The notes below the pieces were generated by a model, which did no database searches, was not told the DNA's origin, and saw nothing but the letters and a program-made list of their open reading frames with translations. Below, piece after piece: positions 12,005-23,058 of a stretch of 64,000 nt of DNA. The DNA is from Haemophilus parainfluenzae (lineage in GTDB: Bacteria; Pseudomonadota; Gammaproteobacteria; Enterobacterales; Pasteurellaceae), in assembly GCF_900450995.1 (NCBI RefSeq), contig NZ_UGHY01000002.1, positions 322,501 through 386,500 of the forward strand, read 5' to 3'. The number at the start of each line of letters is the position of its first letter. The stretch's first letter is position 1. A program made the position numbers and the translations under genes.

Positions 12005-14061
12005 TTAATTCATTTTTTTCGCTTTAGAACGGGAAATTCGGGTATCACCCACAATCCAGTCAAAGAATAAAATAATGGCCATCATCACGATGATTAAAAT
12101 CGAACCGTATGCGATAGCAACACCATATTCACCATCTTCTACACGATTTAAAATATAGGCTGTTGCCACACGTGTATCAGCGGTGACTAAGAAGATAATC
12201 GCACTCACGGTAGTCATCGCACGAACGAAGCTGGTGACCAATGCAGAAAGTAAAGCTGGTTTTAACAATGGTAAAACGATAAACCACAAGGTTTTCCATG
12301 AGCTACCTTTTAAAGAAAGAGACGCTTCATCGAGTGATTTATCTAATTGACCAAGACCTGCAATGGCTGCACGCATACCGATAGGTAAATCACGCATCAC
12401 CATTGAAATAATCACGATAATGCTAGTACCCGTAATGTAAAGTGGTGCATTGTTGAAGGCTAAAATATAAGATACCCCCGCTACTGTTCCCGGTACAGCG
12501 AAGCAAAGCATGGTTAAGAACTCAAGGGATTTTTTACCTTGGAAATCTTTACGCACCACAATATACGCAATTAATAAACCGAAAAGTGCGGTCAATGGTG
12601 CGGCAATACCTGCATAGATTAAGGTATTAATCAATGATGGCCATGCCCCATCGCTTAAGCCTTGTCCGAATAACATCGCGTAGTTTTTCAAGGTTAAGGT
12701 GTAATCAACACCCCAGTTCACGGTGAAACTACCGTAGAAAATACTGCCGTATAACGCTAAGTTAAAGAGTACCCAGAAACCAAGCATACCGATGATGGTA
12801 TATTTCAAGCCGGTTGGTAAATCTTGCACGTCACCACGATAGGATTTGCCTGAAACGGTCACATAAGAGCGGTTACCAATCCAAATATATTGGATGATAA
12901 ATACCGCTAATGAGAAGATTAAAAGCATAGAACCTAACGTACTTGCTGAAGCATAATCTAGTTGTGAGCCCGCAATATAGAAGTAGATTTGTGTCGCAAT
13001 GACGTCAAAGCTACCGCCCAGTACTAACGGGTTACTAAAGTCCGCTAAGGATTGGATAAACACGATTAAGAATGAGTTTGCCAATGCAGGACGCAATAAT
13101 GGGAAAATAATATTGAAGAATGTTTGATAACGATTTGCCCGCAAGGTGTAAGACGCTTCTTCAATTGATGGATGAACAGATTTTAATGCACCATCTAAAA
13201 TCATGAATGAAATCGGTGCAAAAGCAAGAATCTGCGCAATCGCAATCCCGTTGAAACCGTATAACCAGTTATGGTTCTCAAATCCAAATGTTGTGGATAA
13301 GAACTCAGTCACATAACCAGAACGACCAAGCATTAATGTTACCCTAAACCTACAACGAACGGTGGTGTAACGATTGGTAAAATAGAGAAAATTTTACCAA
13401 TAAATGCTGTTCTACGAGCAATACGGGTAGTATAAAGTGCAAAAGCTAAACCGAAAATCGTTGATACGATACCTACAAAGCCAGATAAGAATAACGAGTT
13501 ACTAATAACACGTACAATATAGCTTTGAGTCAGAATTCGCATCACTTGTTGTGGTGCAAAGGTATCACCGTCATAGAACATTGAAACAAAGATGGCCAAT
13601 GTTGGATAAACGATAAAGAAGAAAATTAATAAGATAATGCAAAGTAAAGAGGCAATAATAAATTTATCCCCTTGCATTACTTTTAATTTGGCGAAGGAAA
13701 ATGTCGCCAATGCGGTTAAACTCGCGATTAATACAATCACAGAATAACCCATGCTGACTTTATAAATTGTCGCACTGACAAAGATAAACAATGTCGCCGC
13801 AGCAACAAGATAAAGCTCTGCTTTCGCTTGTGTATCCTTCGGTAATTTAAGAAGTGGCATCAAACCGTATAAAAGAACCGGTAAAAACCATAATGCCGTA
13901 ATATTTAACGAAGACCACCCCATTGCACCTAAGTATTCATCGCTTGTACTTTCAAACAAGCCATAATCTAACGCATGGGAAGGCAGAAGAAGAAATGCAA
14001 TAACAGAAAGAATTATCCAAAAGTTGGCCGATTGGATAATAGGAAGTTTATTTGCGTTCAT
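12005..14061 (-). pseudogene. afuB: Double-length ABC permease AfuB, split by one frameshift
   Basis: AfuB forms the whole membrane channel of AfuABC because it contains two fused permease domains, each with the BPD_transp loop (EASYTLRANRYQTFFNIIFPL and EASLSLKGSSWKTLWFIVLPL). The N-terminal part reads to PFVVGLG and stops; a shifted frame continues VTLMLGRSGYVTEF. One missing G in the GGG run (plus-strand 13342-13344) explains this, and adding it gives 685 residues. The start at 14061 has GAGG five bases upstream. Whether the break is real or a sequence error cannot be decided here; the flanking operon is otherwise intact. An uptake signal lies inside the gene near 12583. Confidence 0.9.
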
Positions 14062-14075
14062 ACAACCTCGCATAA

Positions 14076-14114
14076 AAGAAAAAAGCGAAATAATATAATA
14101 GCTATTATTTCGCT
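14076..14114 (-). terminator. Terminator-like hairpin between afuA and afuB
   Basis: A 12-bp perfect stem (14084-14095 with 14103-14114), read on the minus strand, is followed by TTTTTTCTTTT. It sits 12 bases after the afuA stop and likely reduces read-through into afuB and afuC, keeping binding protein in excess. Confidence 0.8.
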
Positions 14115-14126
14115 ATGTATACATCA

Positions 14127-15164
14127 TTATTTTGCTAATTTAACATCATCAACCCATTTGGTGATCAAACGTTTACGTAAATCACTTGAGCCGTATTTGT
14201 CAAAATCATAATTAATTAAATTGATAGATTTAAAATCGAGCGCATAAGGCGATTGCTCAGCAGTGCTATTGGTTAAAATAGAATACGCTTCCCCTTTTTT
14301 CCAGGTTAGCTCTTGTGCTTCTTTTGATAACGCCCAATCCACAAATAATTTCGCATTTTCAAGGTTTCTCGCACCTTTAATAATGCTTACACCACCAATT
14401 TCATAGCCTGTACCTTCGCAAGGTACAACTAATTCTACTGGGGCACCTTTTGCTTTCTCTAAAGAATATTCATGTAAAAAACCAATTCCGATTGCGGTTT
14501 CACCACGTGCCGTATTACGGGTCGCTGTGTTACCAGATTTTGTATATTGGGAAACATTTTTATTCAGTTCTTTGAGATATTTGAATGCTTCATCCTCACC
14601 CCAAAGTTGGATATAGGTGGCTAATTGTGTATACCCTGTTCCTGAACTTTGTGGATCGGCTGCTTGGATCTCATTACGATAAGCTGGATCAGCTAGATCT
14701 TTCCAACATTTTGGCGTTGGTAAATTAAGTTTTTTTAAACGTTCTGGGTTAATCCCAAAACCTAATACACCGAGATAAATCGCGGAGGAATAATTGCCTT
14801 TAATTTTAGCAGGATCTCTAAACTGTTCAGGAATTTGTGCAAGATTTGGTGACTTATACGCTTCAAGTAAGCCCATTTCTCCCGCTTGAGAATGAGGATC
14901 AAGCGTACCGCCATACCATACATCTCCTTGAGGGTTATCTTTTTCTGCATCAATTTTGGCTAAAATTGTGCCTGTACCACCACGGATAAAACTGGTTTTG
15001 ATACCGTATTTTTTCTCAAAAGCCATGGTTTCTTGCTCGCACATCGTATTTTGCGCACTGCAATAAACGACTAAACGCCCTTCTGCAGCAGATGCGTGAG
15101 AGCTCAGTAACACGCCACCAAATACAACACCAGAAAGTGCTAAAGCAACGTTAGACATTTTCAT
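14127..15164 (-). CDS. AfuA-type periplasmic binding protein, second copy
   Basis: A 345-residue extracellular solute-binding protein with a Sec signal peptide cut near AHASAAEG (about residues 25-28). It carries the AfuA hallmarks VVYCSAQNTMCEQ, GGTLDP, GTGYTQLATY and the ligand motif GFLHEYSLEK, then PCEGTGYE. In AfuA the His and acidic residue of that motif are thought to contact the sugar; here they are His-Glu. It follows a close paralogue by 138 bases, an evident tandem duplication. AGGAG lies seven bases before the ATG. Confidence 0.9.
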   Translation of the reverse strand: MKMSNVALALSGVVFGGVLLSSHASAAEGRLVVYCSAQNTMCEQETMAFEKKYGIKTSFIRGGTGTILAKIDAEKDNPQGDVWYGGTLDPHSQAGEMGLLEAYKSPNLAQIPEQFRDPAKIKGNYSSAIYLGVLGFGINPERLKKLNLPTPKCWKDLADPAYRNEIQAADPQSSGTGYTQLATYIQLWGEDEAFKYLKELNKNVSQYTKSGNTATRNTARGETAIGIGFLHEYSLEKAKGAPVELVVPCEGTGYEIGGVSIIKGARNLENAKLFVDWALSKEAQELTWKKGEAYSILTNSTAEQSPYALDFKSINLINYDFDKYGSSDLRKRLITKWVDDVKLAK

Positions 15165-15254
15165 TGGTTCACTCCTGTGTTTATAAAATAAGATGAGCTG
15201 ATACGCTCATCATAGAAACCCACGCAAAAATCTCGTTAGTGGGGCTAAAATGGC

Positions 15255-15297
15255 AAAAGTGCGATCAAAAAAATCTCATATTTTTCAACCGCACTTT
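15255..15297 (-). terminator. Imperfect inverted uptake-signal pair between the two afuA genes
   Basis: One degenerate (GTGCGATC) and one good uptake signal face each other around a 6-base loop just after the first afuA stop. The stem is imperfect, so it probably acts as a weak terminator. Confidence 0.55.
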
Positions 15298-15302
15298 AAA
15301 CA

Positions 15303-16343
15303 CTATTTCGCTAATTTAACGTCTTGAACCCATTTTTCAATTAAGGCTTTGCGTTGTTCGGTTGCACCGTATTTTTCAAAGTCATAATTGATTAGATTAA
15401 GTTTATTTGGATCAAACGCAGTTGGCGATTGTTCCGCTGTAGTGTTGGTTAAGATTTGTAAAGAATCACCTTGTTTCCACGCTAACTCTTGACCTTCTTT
15501 AGATAATGCCCAATCCACGAATAATTTTGCGTTATCGATGTTACGCGCACCTTTTAAGATACTCACGCCACCTAACTCATAACCAGTACCTTCACAAGGA
15601 ACCACTAATTCCAATGGTGCACCTTGACGTTTTTCAAGTGCATAATCGTGTAAGAAACCGATACCTACTGCAGTTTCACCACGTGCCACATTACGAGATG
15701 GGGTTACACCTGATTTAGTGTATTGCGATACGTTTGGATGTAATGCTTTTAAGAAATCAAAGGCTTTATCTTCGCCCCAAAGTTGAACGAAAGTAGCCAA
15801 CGCGGTGTAAGCTGTACCCGCACTTTGTGGGTCAGCAATTTGCACTTCACCTTTTAAGCGAGGATTGGTTAAATCTTTCCAGCATTTTGGTACTTCTTTA
15901 ATACCTAATTTTGCTAAACGCTCGGTATTCACACCAAAGCCTAAAATACCCATGTAGATAGATGATACATAATGGCCTTTGGTTTTCGCTGGATCACGGA
16001 AACGTTCTACGATTTCATCAATGTGTTTAGATTTATAAGGTTCGATTAAGCCTAATTCAGCCGCTTGTGCTTGAGGGTCGAATGTACCACCAAACCATAC
16101 GTCTGCTTGTGGGTTATTTTTTTCCGCTTCAACTTTTGCAAAAGTACTACCTGAACCGTTGCGAATAAATGAGGTTTTCACATCATATTTTTCGCCAAAG
16201 GCTTTGGTTGTCGTTTCACAAAGAATATTAGTTGCACTACAATACACCACTAAACGACCTTGAGCATTAACAGCTGATGATGTCATGAAGCCTGCAGCTA
16301 AAAGTGCGGTTGAAATGGAGAGAGAAATTTTATTCATTTTCAT
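15303..16343 (-). CDS. afuA: AfuA periplasmic (hexose-phosphate type) binding protein, first copy
   Basis: A 346-residue binding protein with a signal peptide cut near SAVNAQG. It is the copy most like the AfuA I remember from A. pleuropneumoniae, with YCSATNILCE, GGTFDP, SAGTAYTALATFVQLWGE and GFLHDYALEK followed by PCEGTGYE; the His-Asp pair and the later Glu are all present. It delivers ligand to AfuBC in the inner membrane. First gene of the operon; GAGGAG seven bases upstream supports ATG 16343. An uptake signal lies within the signal-peptide region (16301). Confidence 0.93.
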   Translation of the reverse strand: MKMNKISLSISTALLAAGFMTSSAVNAQGRLVVYCSATNILCETTTKAFGEKYDVKTSFIRNGSGSTFAKVEAEKNNPQADVWFGGTFDPQAQAAELGLIEPYKSKHIDEIVERFRDPAKTKGHYVSSIYMGILGFGVNTERLAKLGIKEVPKCWKDLTNPRLKGEVQIADPQSAGTAYTALATFVQLWGEDKAFDFLKALHPNVSQYTKSGVTPSRNVARGETAVGIGFLHDYALEKRQGAPLELVVPCEGTGYELGGVSILKGARNIDNAKLFVDWALSKEGQELAWKQGDSLQILTNTTAEQSPTAFDPNKLNLINYDFEKYGATEQRKALIEKWVQDVKLAK

Positions 16344-16418
16344 CGTACACTCCTCATAAATAACACTGATGAAATAATAAAAACGAACATATCGTAAGCG
16401 AAAACGAAAAAAATTTCC

Positions 16419-16432
16419 GTGAAGTACTTCAC
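16419..16432. promoter_or_regulatory. 14-bp perfect palindrome, candidate operator
   Basis: GTGAAGTACTTCAC lies in the 190-base divergent region, 76 bases upstream of afuA and 102 upstream of udk. It is a plausible dimer-binding site for a regulator of the afu operon. It resembles a MetR box (TGAA-N5-TTCA) but has four central bases, not five. Confidence 0.5.
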
Positions 16433-16533
16433 AAATTTAAAAAATTAAAATAAAAAAAGAAAGAAAGGTGAATTTAAGCTGATTTTTCTTTATAATCCCA
16501 GTAATTTTTACCTTCCGTTTTTGAGGACGTCCC

Positions 16534-17175
16534 ATGTCAAACTCATCTTGTATTATCATCGCCATCACGGGTGCATCCGCTTCAGGCAAAAGTTCCATCG
16601 CTTCTACCGTTCATAAAGAACTTTGCAACGAGTTAGGATGCCAAGAAATTGGGATTATTGCTGAAGACAGCTACTATAAAGATCAAAGCCATTTAGAGAT
16701 GAGTGAGCGCATAAAAACAAACTATGACCACCCCAATTCAATGGATAGAGATTTACTCATTCAACACTTAAAAGACTTAAAAAACGGAACCGCCGTAGAT
16801 ATTCCTGTCTATAGTTACGTTGATCACACCAGAACAGGCGAAACCAAACATTTCACCCCGAAAAAAATTGTGATTTTAGAAGGCATCTTATTGCTCACTG
16901 ATGAGCGAGTTCGCCAATTAGCCGATATTTCTGTCTTCGTGGATACGCCATTAGACATTTGTTTTATCCGCCGTTTACAACGTGATATGGAAGAACGTGG
17001 CCGTTCATTACAATCTGTTATTGACCAATACCGCGCAACTGTTCGTCCAATGTTCTTACAATTTATTGAGCCATCCAAACAATATGCAGATATCGTGATT
17101 CCTCGCGGTGGTAAAAACCGTATTGCGATTAATATGTTAAAAGCTCAAATTCTTCATTTATTAAACGAAAAATAG
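16534..17175 (+). CDS. udk: Uridine kinase Udk
   Basis: Udk phosphorylates uridine and cytidine to the monophosphates in pyrimidine salvage. The 213-residue protein (E. coli 213) has the P-loop [10 protein letters not shown], the substrate motif [17 protein letters not shown], and the lid arginines RRLQRD. The gene starts 9 bases before the next ORF's ribosome site and forms an operon with dcd and the two genes after it, divergent from afu. Confidence 0.97.
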   Translation: MSNSSCIIIAITGASASGKSSIASTVHKELCNELGCQEIGIIAEDSYYKDQSHLEMSERIKTNYDHPNSMDRDLLIQHLKDLKNGTAVDIPVYSYVDHTRTGETKHFTPKKIVILEGILLLTDERVRQLADISVFVDTPLDICFIRRLQRDMEERGRSLQSVIDQYRATVRPMFLQFIEPSKQYADIVIPRGGKNRIAINMLKAQILHLLNEK

Positions 17176-17183
17176 GAAAAATC

Positions 17184-17765
17184 ATGCGTCTTTGCGATAC
17201 CGATATCGAACGCTATCTAGATGATGGTATTATTTCTTTAACGCCTCGTCCTGACAACGACAAAATCAATGGTGCAACCATCGATGTGCGTTTAGGCAAT
17301 TCATTTCGCGTATTTCGTGAACATTCAGCACCATATATTGATTTAAGTGGTCCGAAAGAAGAAGTTTCTGCTCAACTTGAATCAGTGATGAGTGACGAAA
17401 TCATTATCGGTGATGATGAGGCCTTCTTCTTACACCCAGGTATGTTGGCGTTAGCCACCACATTAGAGTCTGTAAAACTACCCGCTAATATTATCGGTTG
17501 GTTAGATGGTCGTTCCTCTCTTGCCCGTTTAGGCTTAATGGTGCATGTGACCGCCCATCGTATTGATCCAGGTTGGGAAGGTAAAATTGTGTTGGAATTC
17601 TACAACTCAGGCAAATTACCTTTAGCATTGCGTCCTAATATGGTGATTGGTGCATTGAGTTTTGAAGTGTTAAGTGGCCCGGCTGCTCGCCCTTACACCA
17701 GCCGTAAAGATGCCAAATATAAACATCAGCAAAATGCAGTAGCTAGCCGAATTAATGAGGATTAA
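17184..17765 (+). CDS. dcd: dCTP deaminase Dcd
   Basis: Dcd converts dCTP to dUTP, the main source of dTTP precursors in proteobacteria. The 193-residue protein (E. coli 193) has the trimeric dUTPase-like fold with [11 protein letters not shown] and the catalytic Glu in [13 protein letters not shown]. It lies 8 bases after udk, linking two pyrimidine genes. Confidence 0.97.
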   Translation: MRLCDTDIERYLDDGIISLTPRPDNDKINGATIDVRLGNSFRVFREHSAPYIDLSGPKEEVSAQLESVMSDEIIIGDDEAFFLHPGMLALATTLESVKLPANIIGWLDGRSSLARLGLMVHVTAHRIDPGWEGKIVLEFYNSGKLPLALRPNMVIGALSFEVLSGPAARPYTSRKDAKYKHQQNAVASRINED

Positions 17766-17768
17766 TCA

Positions 17769-18956
17769 ATGAAAAAGATCGCAATTAGCCTGTTGATCGT
17801 GCTGTTTGCGATCTTTGCTTTTTTTTATATTCAACTCAATCAACTGAAAAGCAGTATCGTCGAGCATTTGGTGCAATATGACATTCAAGTGAATGATTTT
17901 TCGGTAAACCTTCTACCACAGCCAACGGTGAATTTATCTGAGGTGAAATACCATCAACTTTCGGCTAAAAACCTTGAAGCTAAATTTGCGCTTTTTCCTC
18001 TTTTTTCAGGCAATCCGATTTTAGAAGAAGTACAAATCACTCATTTCAAACTGAGTGAACAAGCTGCAAACCATGCCAATATTCATGGTCGTTTTACTGA
18101 TTTTTCACTTAAAAATATTTTTAACCAAAACATTGCGTTTAAAGGTGAAAGTGAGATTAGTTTTTCTCTTGATAAACCGATTTATGGCACAAACACAAAA
18201 TATCAGTTTGCGTTTAGCAAGGGAAATATTAACCTAAACCATCAAGGCAAAAATCTGATTCAATTTGTCAATTCCCGTTTAAATCAACAACCACTGGGTT
18301 ACATTGAAACTTACGTTGATTTCTCAAAACCGGTTAAAACAGTCAATGCCTATTTACAGCCAGATTGCCAATATTGTTTAGCCACTTTTAAATTTAGTCA
18401 TAAAGAGCAACAAAGTGCGGTCAGTTTTTCGGGTAAAAATTTCCCAATGACACAGCTCACCGCCTTACTGAATTTTCCCAATACATTAACCGGTAATGCT
18501 GATTTTAATATCCAGCTCGCGCTAACCAATTCTGAACTCACCAAAGGAGAATTCAGTTTCGACACTCAAAATGGGGAACTTTTAGGATTAAATTTATTAG
18601 ATATGGCGGCGCAGTATTTACCAATTAATTACAACAGTGATTTAACCGCCAGCAGAAATATGAACACGCCTTACGAGCGTCTTGAGTCACATCTTTTGTT
18701 TGAAAACCACTTACTCACAGTGGATAAAATAAGCTTAAAAACAACCGCACTTTTAGGTGAAGGTTCTGGAGCCATTGATTTAGATAATGTACAATGCGAC
18801 GTCAATTTAACTTTAAGATCAACTGATGAAAAATACAAAAAACTAGCATTGCCTATTCGTTTTTTCGATAGCTGTTACGCCCCACAATATAAGTTAAATA
18901 TTGATAAAAATTTCCGTCATCAACTTAAGGAATTAATTAAAGAGAAATTAAAATAA
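17769..18956 (+). CDS. AsmA-like membrane-anchored protein
   Basis: A 395-residue protein with one N-terminal transmembrane anchor (residues 4-24) and a beta-rich periplasmic body. The early region (FSVNLLPQPTVNLSEV) and the late region (LDMAAQYLPINYNSD, GEGSGAIDL) look like the ends of AsmA-family proteins, shorter than E. coli AsmA (617). Family members influence outer-membrane assembly or lipid transfer. It is placed 3 bases after dcd and overlaps sotB by one base. Two uptake signals lie inside it (18413 and 18748). Confidence 0.7.
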   Translation: MKKIAISLLIVLFAIFAFFYIQLNQLKSSIVEHLVQYDIQVNDFSVNLLPQPTVNLSEVKYHQLSAKNLEAKFALFPLFSGNPILEEVQITHFKLSEQAANHANIHGRFTDFSLKNIFNQNIAFKGESEISFSLDKPIYGTNTKYQFAFSKGNINLNHQGKNLIQFVNSRLNQQPLGYIETYVDFSKPVKTVNAYLQPDCQYCLATFKFSHKEQQSAVSFSGKNFPMTQLTALLNFPNTLTGNADFNIQLALTNSELTKGEFSFDTQNGELLGLNLLDMAAQYLPINYNSDLTASRNMNTPYERLESHLLFENHLLTVDKISLKTTALLGEGSGAIDLDNVQCDVNLTLRSTDEKYKKLALPIRFFDSCYAPQYKLNIDKNFRHQLKELIKEKLK

Positions 18957-20134
18957 TGTCGTTTTACCAAAAAGCAGAAAAAACTCAATTTTGGCGCGTA
19001 GTTATCATGGCTTGCGCCGCTTTTATTTTTAATACCACGGAATTTGTACCAGTTGCTTTACTCACTGACATCGGACAAAGCTTTAATATGCAAACCTCTG
19101 ATGTCGGCTTAATGATGACCGTTTATGCGTGGACAGTGCTCATCATGTCCCTGCCAGCAATGCTTGCCACTGGAAAAATGGAACGTAAAAGCTTACTCGT
19201 TAAGCTTTTCATCATTTTTATCATCGGACATATTCTTTCCGTAATTGCATGGAATTATTGGATTCTTCTTATTGCCCGTATGTGTATCGCGGTGGCCCAT
19301 TCCGTATTTTGGTCCATCACCGCCTCTTTAGTGATGCGCGTTGCGCCTAAAAATAAAAAGACACAAGCCATTGGTATGTTAGCCATTGGTACATCATTGG
19401 CTACAATTCTCGGTTTGCCACTAGGACGACTAGTCGGTCAGCTAGTGGGATGGCGCATTACCTTTGCGATCATTGGGATATTAGCTTTGGTGATAATGTT
19501 CTTAATTATTCGTTTATTACCAACGTTACCGAGTAAAAATGCAGGGTCAGTTTCAAGTTTGCCTATTTTGGCTAAACGTCCACTATTAATTGGACTTTAT
19601 ACCACCACAGTCATTATTGTTTCGGCCCACTTTACAGCCTACACCTACATTGAGCCATTTATGATTCAAATCGGACAGATGGATCCTAATCTCGCCACTA
19701 TGATTCTCTTGGTCTTTGGTATTTCAGGTGTAACAGCGAGTGTGATTTTTAACCGATTATACCGTTTAGGTGCCGCACAATTTATTATCCATGCAATTCT
19801 GCTATTAGCTATTTCCTTAGGATTTATGCTTACTTCAGCTGGCTATACCGCAACAATGTTTGCCTTAGCCTTTATTTGGGGAATTGGCATTTCCTGCATT
19901 GGTTTAGCACTACAAATGCGAGTATTACAACTTGCACCCGATGCTACCGACGTAGCAACAGCCATTTTCTCGGGTATTTTTAATGCGGGAATTGGAGCGG
20001 GAGCACTCTTCGGGAATCAAATTATGCGACATGTAGGACTTGAATACATTGGCTTTAGTGGTGCAGCGTTAGCCATTATTGCACTAGGTATCTTCGTCTT
20101 CTTCAACTTACGCTATCGCAATCAAAACGCCTAA
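18956..20134 (+). CDS. sotB: Sugar efflux transporter SotB (MFS)
   Basis: A 392-residue, 12-helix major facilitator that exports sugars or related small molecules. The N-terminal FNTTEFVPVALL motif, the loop GKMERKSLL and the helix 5 region LGLPLGRLVGQLVGWR are family features. Its ATG shares an A with the stop codon of the AsmA-like gene (TAATG), so it is translationally coupled. Confidence 0.88.
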   Translation: MSFYQKAEKTQFWRVVIMACAAFIFNTTEFVPVALLTDIGQSFNMQTSDVGLMMTVYAWTVLIMSLPAMLATGKMERKSLLVKLFIIFIIGHILSVIAWNYWILLIARMCIAVAHSVFWSITASLVMRVAPKNKKTQAIGMLAIGTSLATILGLPLGRLVGQLVGWRITFAIIGILALVIMFLIIRLLPTLPSKNAGSVSSLPILAKRPLLIGLYTTTVIIVSAHFTAYTYIEPFMIQIGQMDPNLATMILLVFGISGVTASVIFNRLYRLGAAQFIIHAILLLAISLGFMLTSAGYTATMFALAFIWGIGISCIGLALQMRVLQLAPDATDVATAIFSGIFNAGIGAGALFGNQIMRHVGLEYIGFSGAALAIIALGIFVFFNLRYRNQNA

Positions 20135-20135
20135 A

Positions 20136-20169
20136 AAAATGACCGCACTTACTCAAGTGCGGTCATTTT
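20136..20169. terminator. Inverted uptake-signal pair between sotB and dppF
   Basis: A 15-bp perfect stem (20136-20150 with 20155-20169) with loop ACTC lies between two convergent genes and can terminate both. Confidence 0.85.
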
Positions 20170-20181
20170 CTTTTCTCTTTT

Positions 20182-21165
20182 CTAATCGAGATGGAAGCAA
20201 GCAATGAGCTTACCATCAGGATATTTTTCCAATTTAGGCTGCTCATTTCGACATTTATCAGTCGCTTTCCAACAACGTGGATTAAATGCACAACCTTTTG
20301 GTGGATTAATCGGACTTGGTAATTCTCCGGTTAATTTAATCCGTTGACGACGTAATTCAGGTGACAATCTTGGTGTCGCTGAAAGCAAAGCTTGCGTATA
20401 AGGATGTTGTGGATTTTTAAAGATCTGCGCTTTTGTGCCCATTTCAACACAACGACCTAAATACATCACCATCACTTCATCAGCAATGTGTTCAACCACC
20501 GAAAGATCATGTGAAATAAAGACATAAGATAAACCAAGCTCAGCTTGTAAATCCATCATCAAATTCAGCACTTGTGCACGAACAGATACGTCTAAAGCTG
20601 AAACAGGTTCATCCGCTACAACCACGTCAGGATCAAGCATTAGACCACGAGCAATCGCGATACGCTGACGTTGACCACCCGAAAACATATGTGGATAGCG
20701 ATCATAAAACTCGGCACGCAATCCCACTTTCGCCATCATGGATAACACTTTTTCTTTACGTTCTTTTGCCGATAGATTGGTATTAATGACTAATGGTTCT
20801 TCCAAAATTGTGCCGATTTTCTTACGCGGATTTAGTGATGCATAAGGGTTTTGAAACACAATTTGGATTTTCTGACGGCGCAATACTTTCGTTTCGTGAT
20901 CATTCACTAAGAAATTTTGTCCGTTATAATATAACTCACCTTCTGTCGGTTCTTCTATCATTGTCAAAAGACGACCAAGTGTCGATTTACCACAACCTGA
21001 CTCACCCACTACGGCAAGAGTTTTACCTCGTTCTAAGGAAAAAGACACGCCATCTAATGCTTTCACTTGCTGTGTTTTAGCAAACATCCCTTTTTTGACA
21101 GGATAATATTTCTTCAGCCCAATGGCATTGAGCAATGGTGCATTTTCTTGTGCGACATCAGACAT
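20182..21165 (-). CDS. dppF: Dipeptide ABC transporter ATPase DppF
   Basis: One of two ATPases driving dipeptide (and in Haemophilus also haem-related) import. It has Walker [10 protein letters not shown], the signature [16 protein letters not shown], Walker [14 protein letters not shown] and the C-terminal oligopeptide/dipeptide cysteine cluster ([15 protein letters not shown]), which can hold a 4Fe-4S cluster. I start at 21165 because AAGGAG lies upstream at good spacing; this overlaps dppD by eight bases. Last gene of dppBCDF. Confidence 0.93.
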   Translation of the reverse strand: MSDVAQENAPLLNAIGLKKYYPVKKGMFAKTQQVKALDGVSFSLERGKTLAVVGESGCGKSTLGRLLTMIEEPTEGELYYNGQNFLVNDHETKVLRRQKIQIVFQNPYASLNPRKKIGTILEEPLVINTNLSAKERKEKVLSMMAKVGLRAEFYDRYPHMFSGGQRQRIAIARGLMLDPDVVVADEPVSALDVSVRAQVLNLMMDLQAELGLSYVFISHDLSVVEHIADEVMVMYLGRCVEMGTKAQIFKNPQHPYTQALLSATPRLSPELRRQRIKLTGELPSPINPPKGCAFNPRCWKATDKCRNEQPKLEKYPDGKLIACFHLD

Positions 21166-22141
21166 TGCTAGGTTCTCCTTGGGCATTTAATGGGGTATGA
21201 CATTTTACTTGTCTGTTTCCTACTTGGCGTAATTCAGGCTCAAGAGTTCGACAAAGATCGGTCGCATACGGACAGCGTGGATTTAGCAAACAACCTTGTG
21301 GGCGATCGTATTTACCTGGCACCACTCCGGGTAAAGATTGCAAACGAGATTTACCTTCTGCAAACTCAGGTAAAGAACGCAATAACGCTTGAGTATAGGG
21401 ATGCTTGGGTTCACGGAAAATATCTTCTGCTCGTCCTTCTTCCACTACTTGTCCTGCATACATCACAATAATACGATGCGCCGCTTCTGCGACTAACGCA
21501 AGATCGTGCGTAATCAGAATCAACGACATACATTCTTTTTGCTGTAACTCAAGCAACAAATCTACAATTTGAGCTTGAATGGTCACATCCAGTGCGGTGG
21601 TTGGTTCATCTGCAATGAGCAATCTCGGTTTACATGCAATCGCCATAGCAATCATAACGCGTTGGCTCATCCCGCCAGAAAGCTGATGAGGATAAATATC
21701 AATACGTGATTCAGGATCAGGAATACCGACTAAACGTAATAGCTCTAAGGTGCGTTCACGGCGCTCTTTTTTGCTGCCACCCTGATGCGCTTTAATCGCT
21801 TCCATAATTTGTAAACCCACCGTATAAGCCGGGTTTAAGCTTGTCATTGGATCTTGGAAGATCATGGCAATATCTGCCCCAACTAATTCCCGCTTTTCTT
21901 TTGGTGGTAAGCTTAAGAGATCTTTTCCTTCAAATTCTAAGCCTTTCGCTGAAACACGCCCTGGAAAATCAATTAAGCCCATCACAGCAAGGGAACTTAC
22001 TGATTTCCCTGAACCCGACTCGCCAACAATACCTAACACTTCGCCTTGATTAACTTGGTAGCTAATACGATCCACCGCTTTAAAAGGTGCTTTTTCATCA
22101 CCAAAATGAACAGAAAGCGCTTTTACATCTAATAATGCCAT
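21158..22141 (-). CDS. dppD: Dipeptide ABC transporter ATPase DppD
   Basis: The second ATPase of the Dpp importer, 327 residues as in E. coli. Walker A is [11 protein letters not shown], the signature is [15 protein letters not shown] and Walker [14 protein letters not shown]. The C-terminal motif [15 protein letters not shown] carries the conserved cysteines. It starts 8 bases after dppC. Confidence 0.95.
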   Translation of the reverse strand: MALLDVKALSVHFGDEKAPFKAVDRISYQVNQGEVLGIVGESGSGKSVSSLAVMGLIDFPGRVSAKGLEFEGKDLLSLPPKEKRELVGADIAMIFQDPMTSLNPAYTVGLQIMEAIKAHQGGSKKERRERTLELLRLVGIPDPESRIDIYPHQLSGGMSQRVMIAMAIACKPRLLIADEPTTALDVTIQAQIVDLLLELQQKECMSLILITHDLALVAEAAHRIIVMYAGQVVEEGRAEDIFREPKHPYTQALLRSLPEFAEGKSRLQSLPGVVPGKYDRPQGCLLNPRCPYATDLCRTLEPELRQVGNRQVKCHTPLNAQGEPSNV

Positions 22142-22149
22142 TCTGCCCC

Positions 22150-23046
22150 CTATTGTTTTAATTTTGGATCGAGCGCATCACGCAACCCGTCGCCCATTAA
22201 GTTAAATGCTAAAACAAGTGATAAAATTACTAAACCTGGAATAGTAACCAACCAGTTTGCAGCCTGCATAAAGCTACGTGATTCAGATAACATTGTCCCC
22301 AATTCAGGTGTGGGTGGTTTGGCACCAATACCTAAGAAACCTAAAGTCGCTAATTCTAAAATCGCATTAGAAATCCCCATTGTCATTTGCACGATAAGCG
22401 GTGCAAGGCAATTTGGTAAAATGACAATAAACATTAAACGTAATACGCTTGCTCCCGCTACGCGAGAAGAGGTGACATAATCTCTGTTTTTCTCATTTAA
22501 TACTGCCGCACGTGTTAAGCGCACATAACTTGGAATCGAAACCACGGCAATCGCCAACGTCGCATTCGTTAAAGAAGGCTCTAAAATTGACACCACCACA
22601 ATGGTTAAAAGCAAGTTTGGGATAGCCAACATAATGTCAATAAAACGAACAATTAATGTATCTAATGCCCCACCATAATAGCCTGCAAGCAAGCCAAGAC
22701 TCGTCCCTAAAATGCAAGATAAAATCACAATAATGAAACCCGCAAAAACAGAAATGCGTGTACCATAAATAATACGAGAAAGGATATCTCGACCAATGTC
22801 ATCTGTACCCAGTAAATAAGCAGAATTACCACCGTCATACCAAGCTGGTGGTAGCAATAAAGTTGAACGATTTTGTTCGATAGGATCAAAAGGTGCTATC
22901 CAAGGGGCAAAAATACTGATTAATGCCACAGCAAGGATAAAAGTGAGCCCAATCACTGCCCCTTTATTTTGTTTGAAATAAAACCAAAACTCCTGCAACG
23001 GTGTGCGAGGAGCAAAGGTTTCAATAGATAGAGTTTGTTCCGTCAT
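22150..23046 (-). CDS. dppC: Dipeptide ABC transporter permease DppC
   Basis: Inner-membrane permease, 298 residues, with six hydrophobic segments and the OppC-type N-terminal extension. The coupling loop [17 protein letters not shown] contacts the ATPases. The periplasmic motif [17 protein letters not shown] is diagnostic. AAGGAG precedes the start. Confidence 0.95.
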   Translation of the reverse strand: MTEQTLSIETFAPRTPLQEFWFYFKQNKGAVIGLTFILAVALISIFAPWIAPFDPIEQNRSTLLLPPAWYDGGNSAYLLGTDDIGRDILSRIIYGTRISVFAGFIIVILSCILGTSLGLLAGYYGGALDTLIVRFIDIMLAIPNLLLTIVVVSILEPSLTNATLAIAVVSIPSYVRLTRAAVLNEKNRDYVTSSRVAGASVLRLMFIVILPNCLAPLIVQMTMGISNAILELATLGFLGIGAKPPTPELGTMLSESRSFMQAANWLVTIPGLVILSLVLAFNLMGDGLRDALDPKLKQ

Positions 23047-23058
23047 TAATAAGGCTCC

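Noticed and set aside
12005..14061. Two separate permease genes in the afu operon
   Set aside because: The two frames join seamlessly at a known motif if one G is added, matching the double-length AfuB permease.
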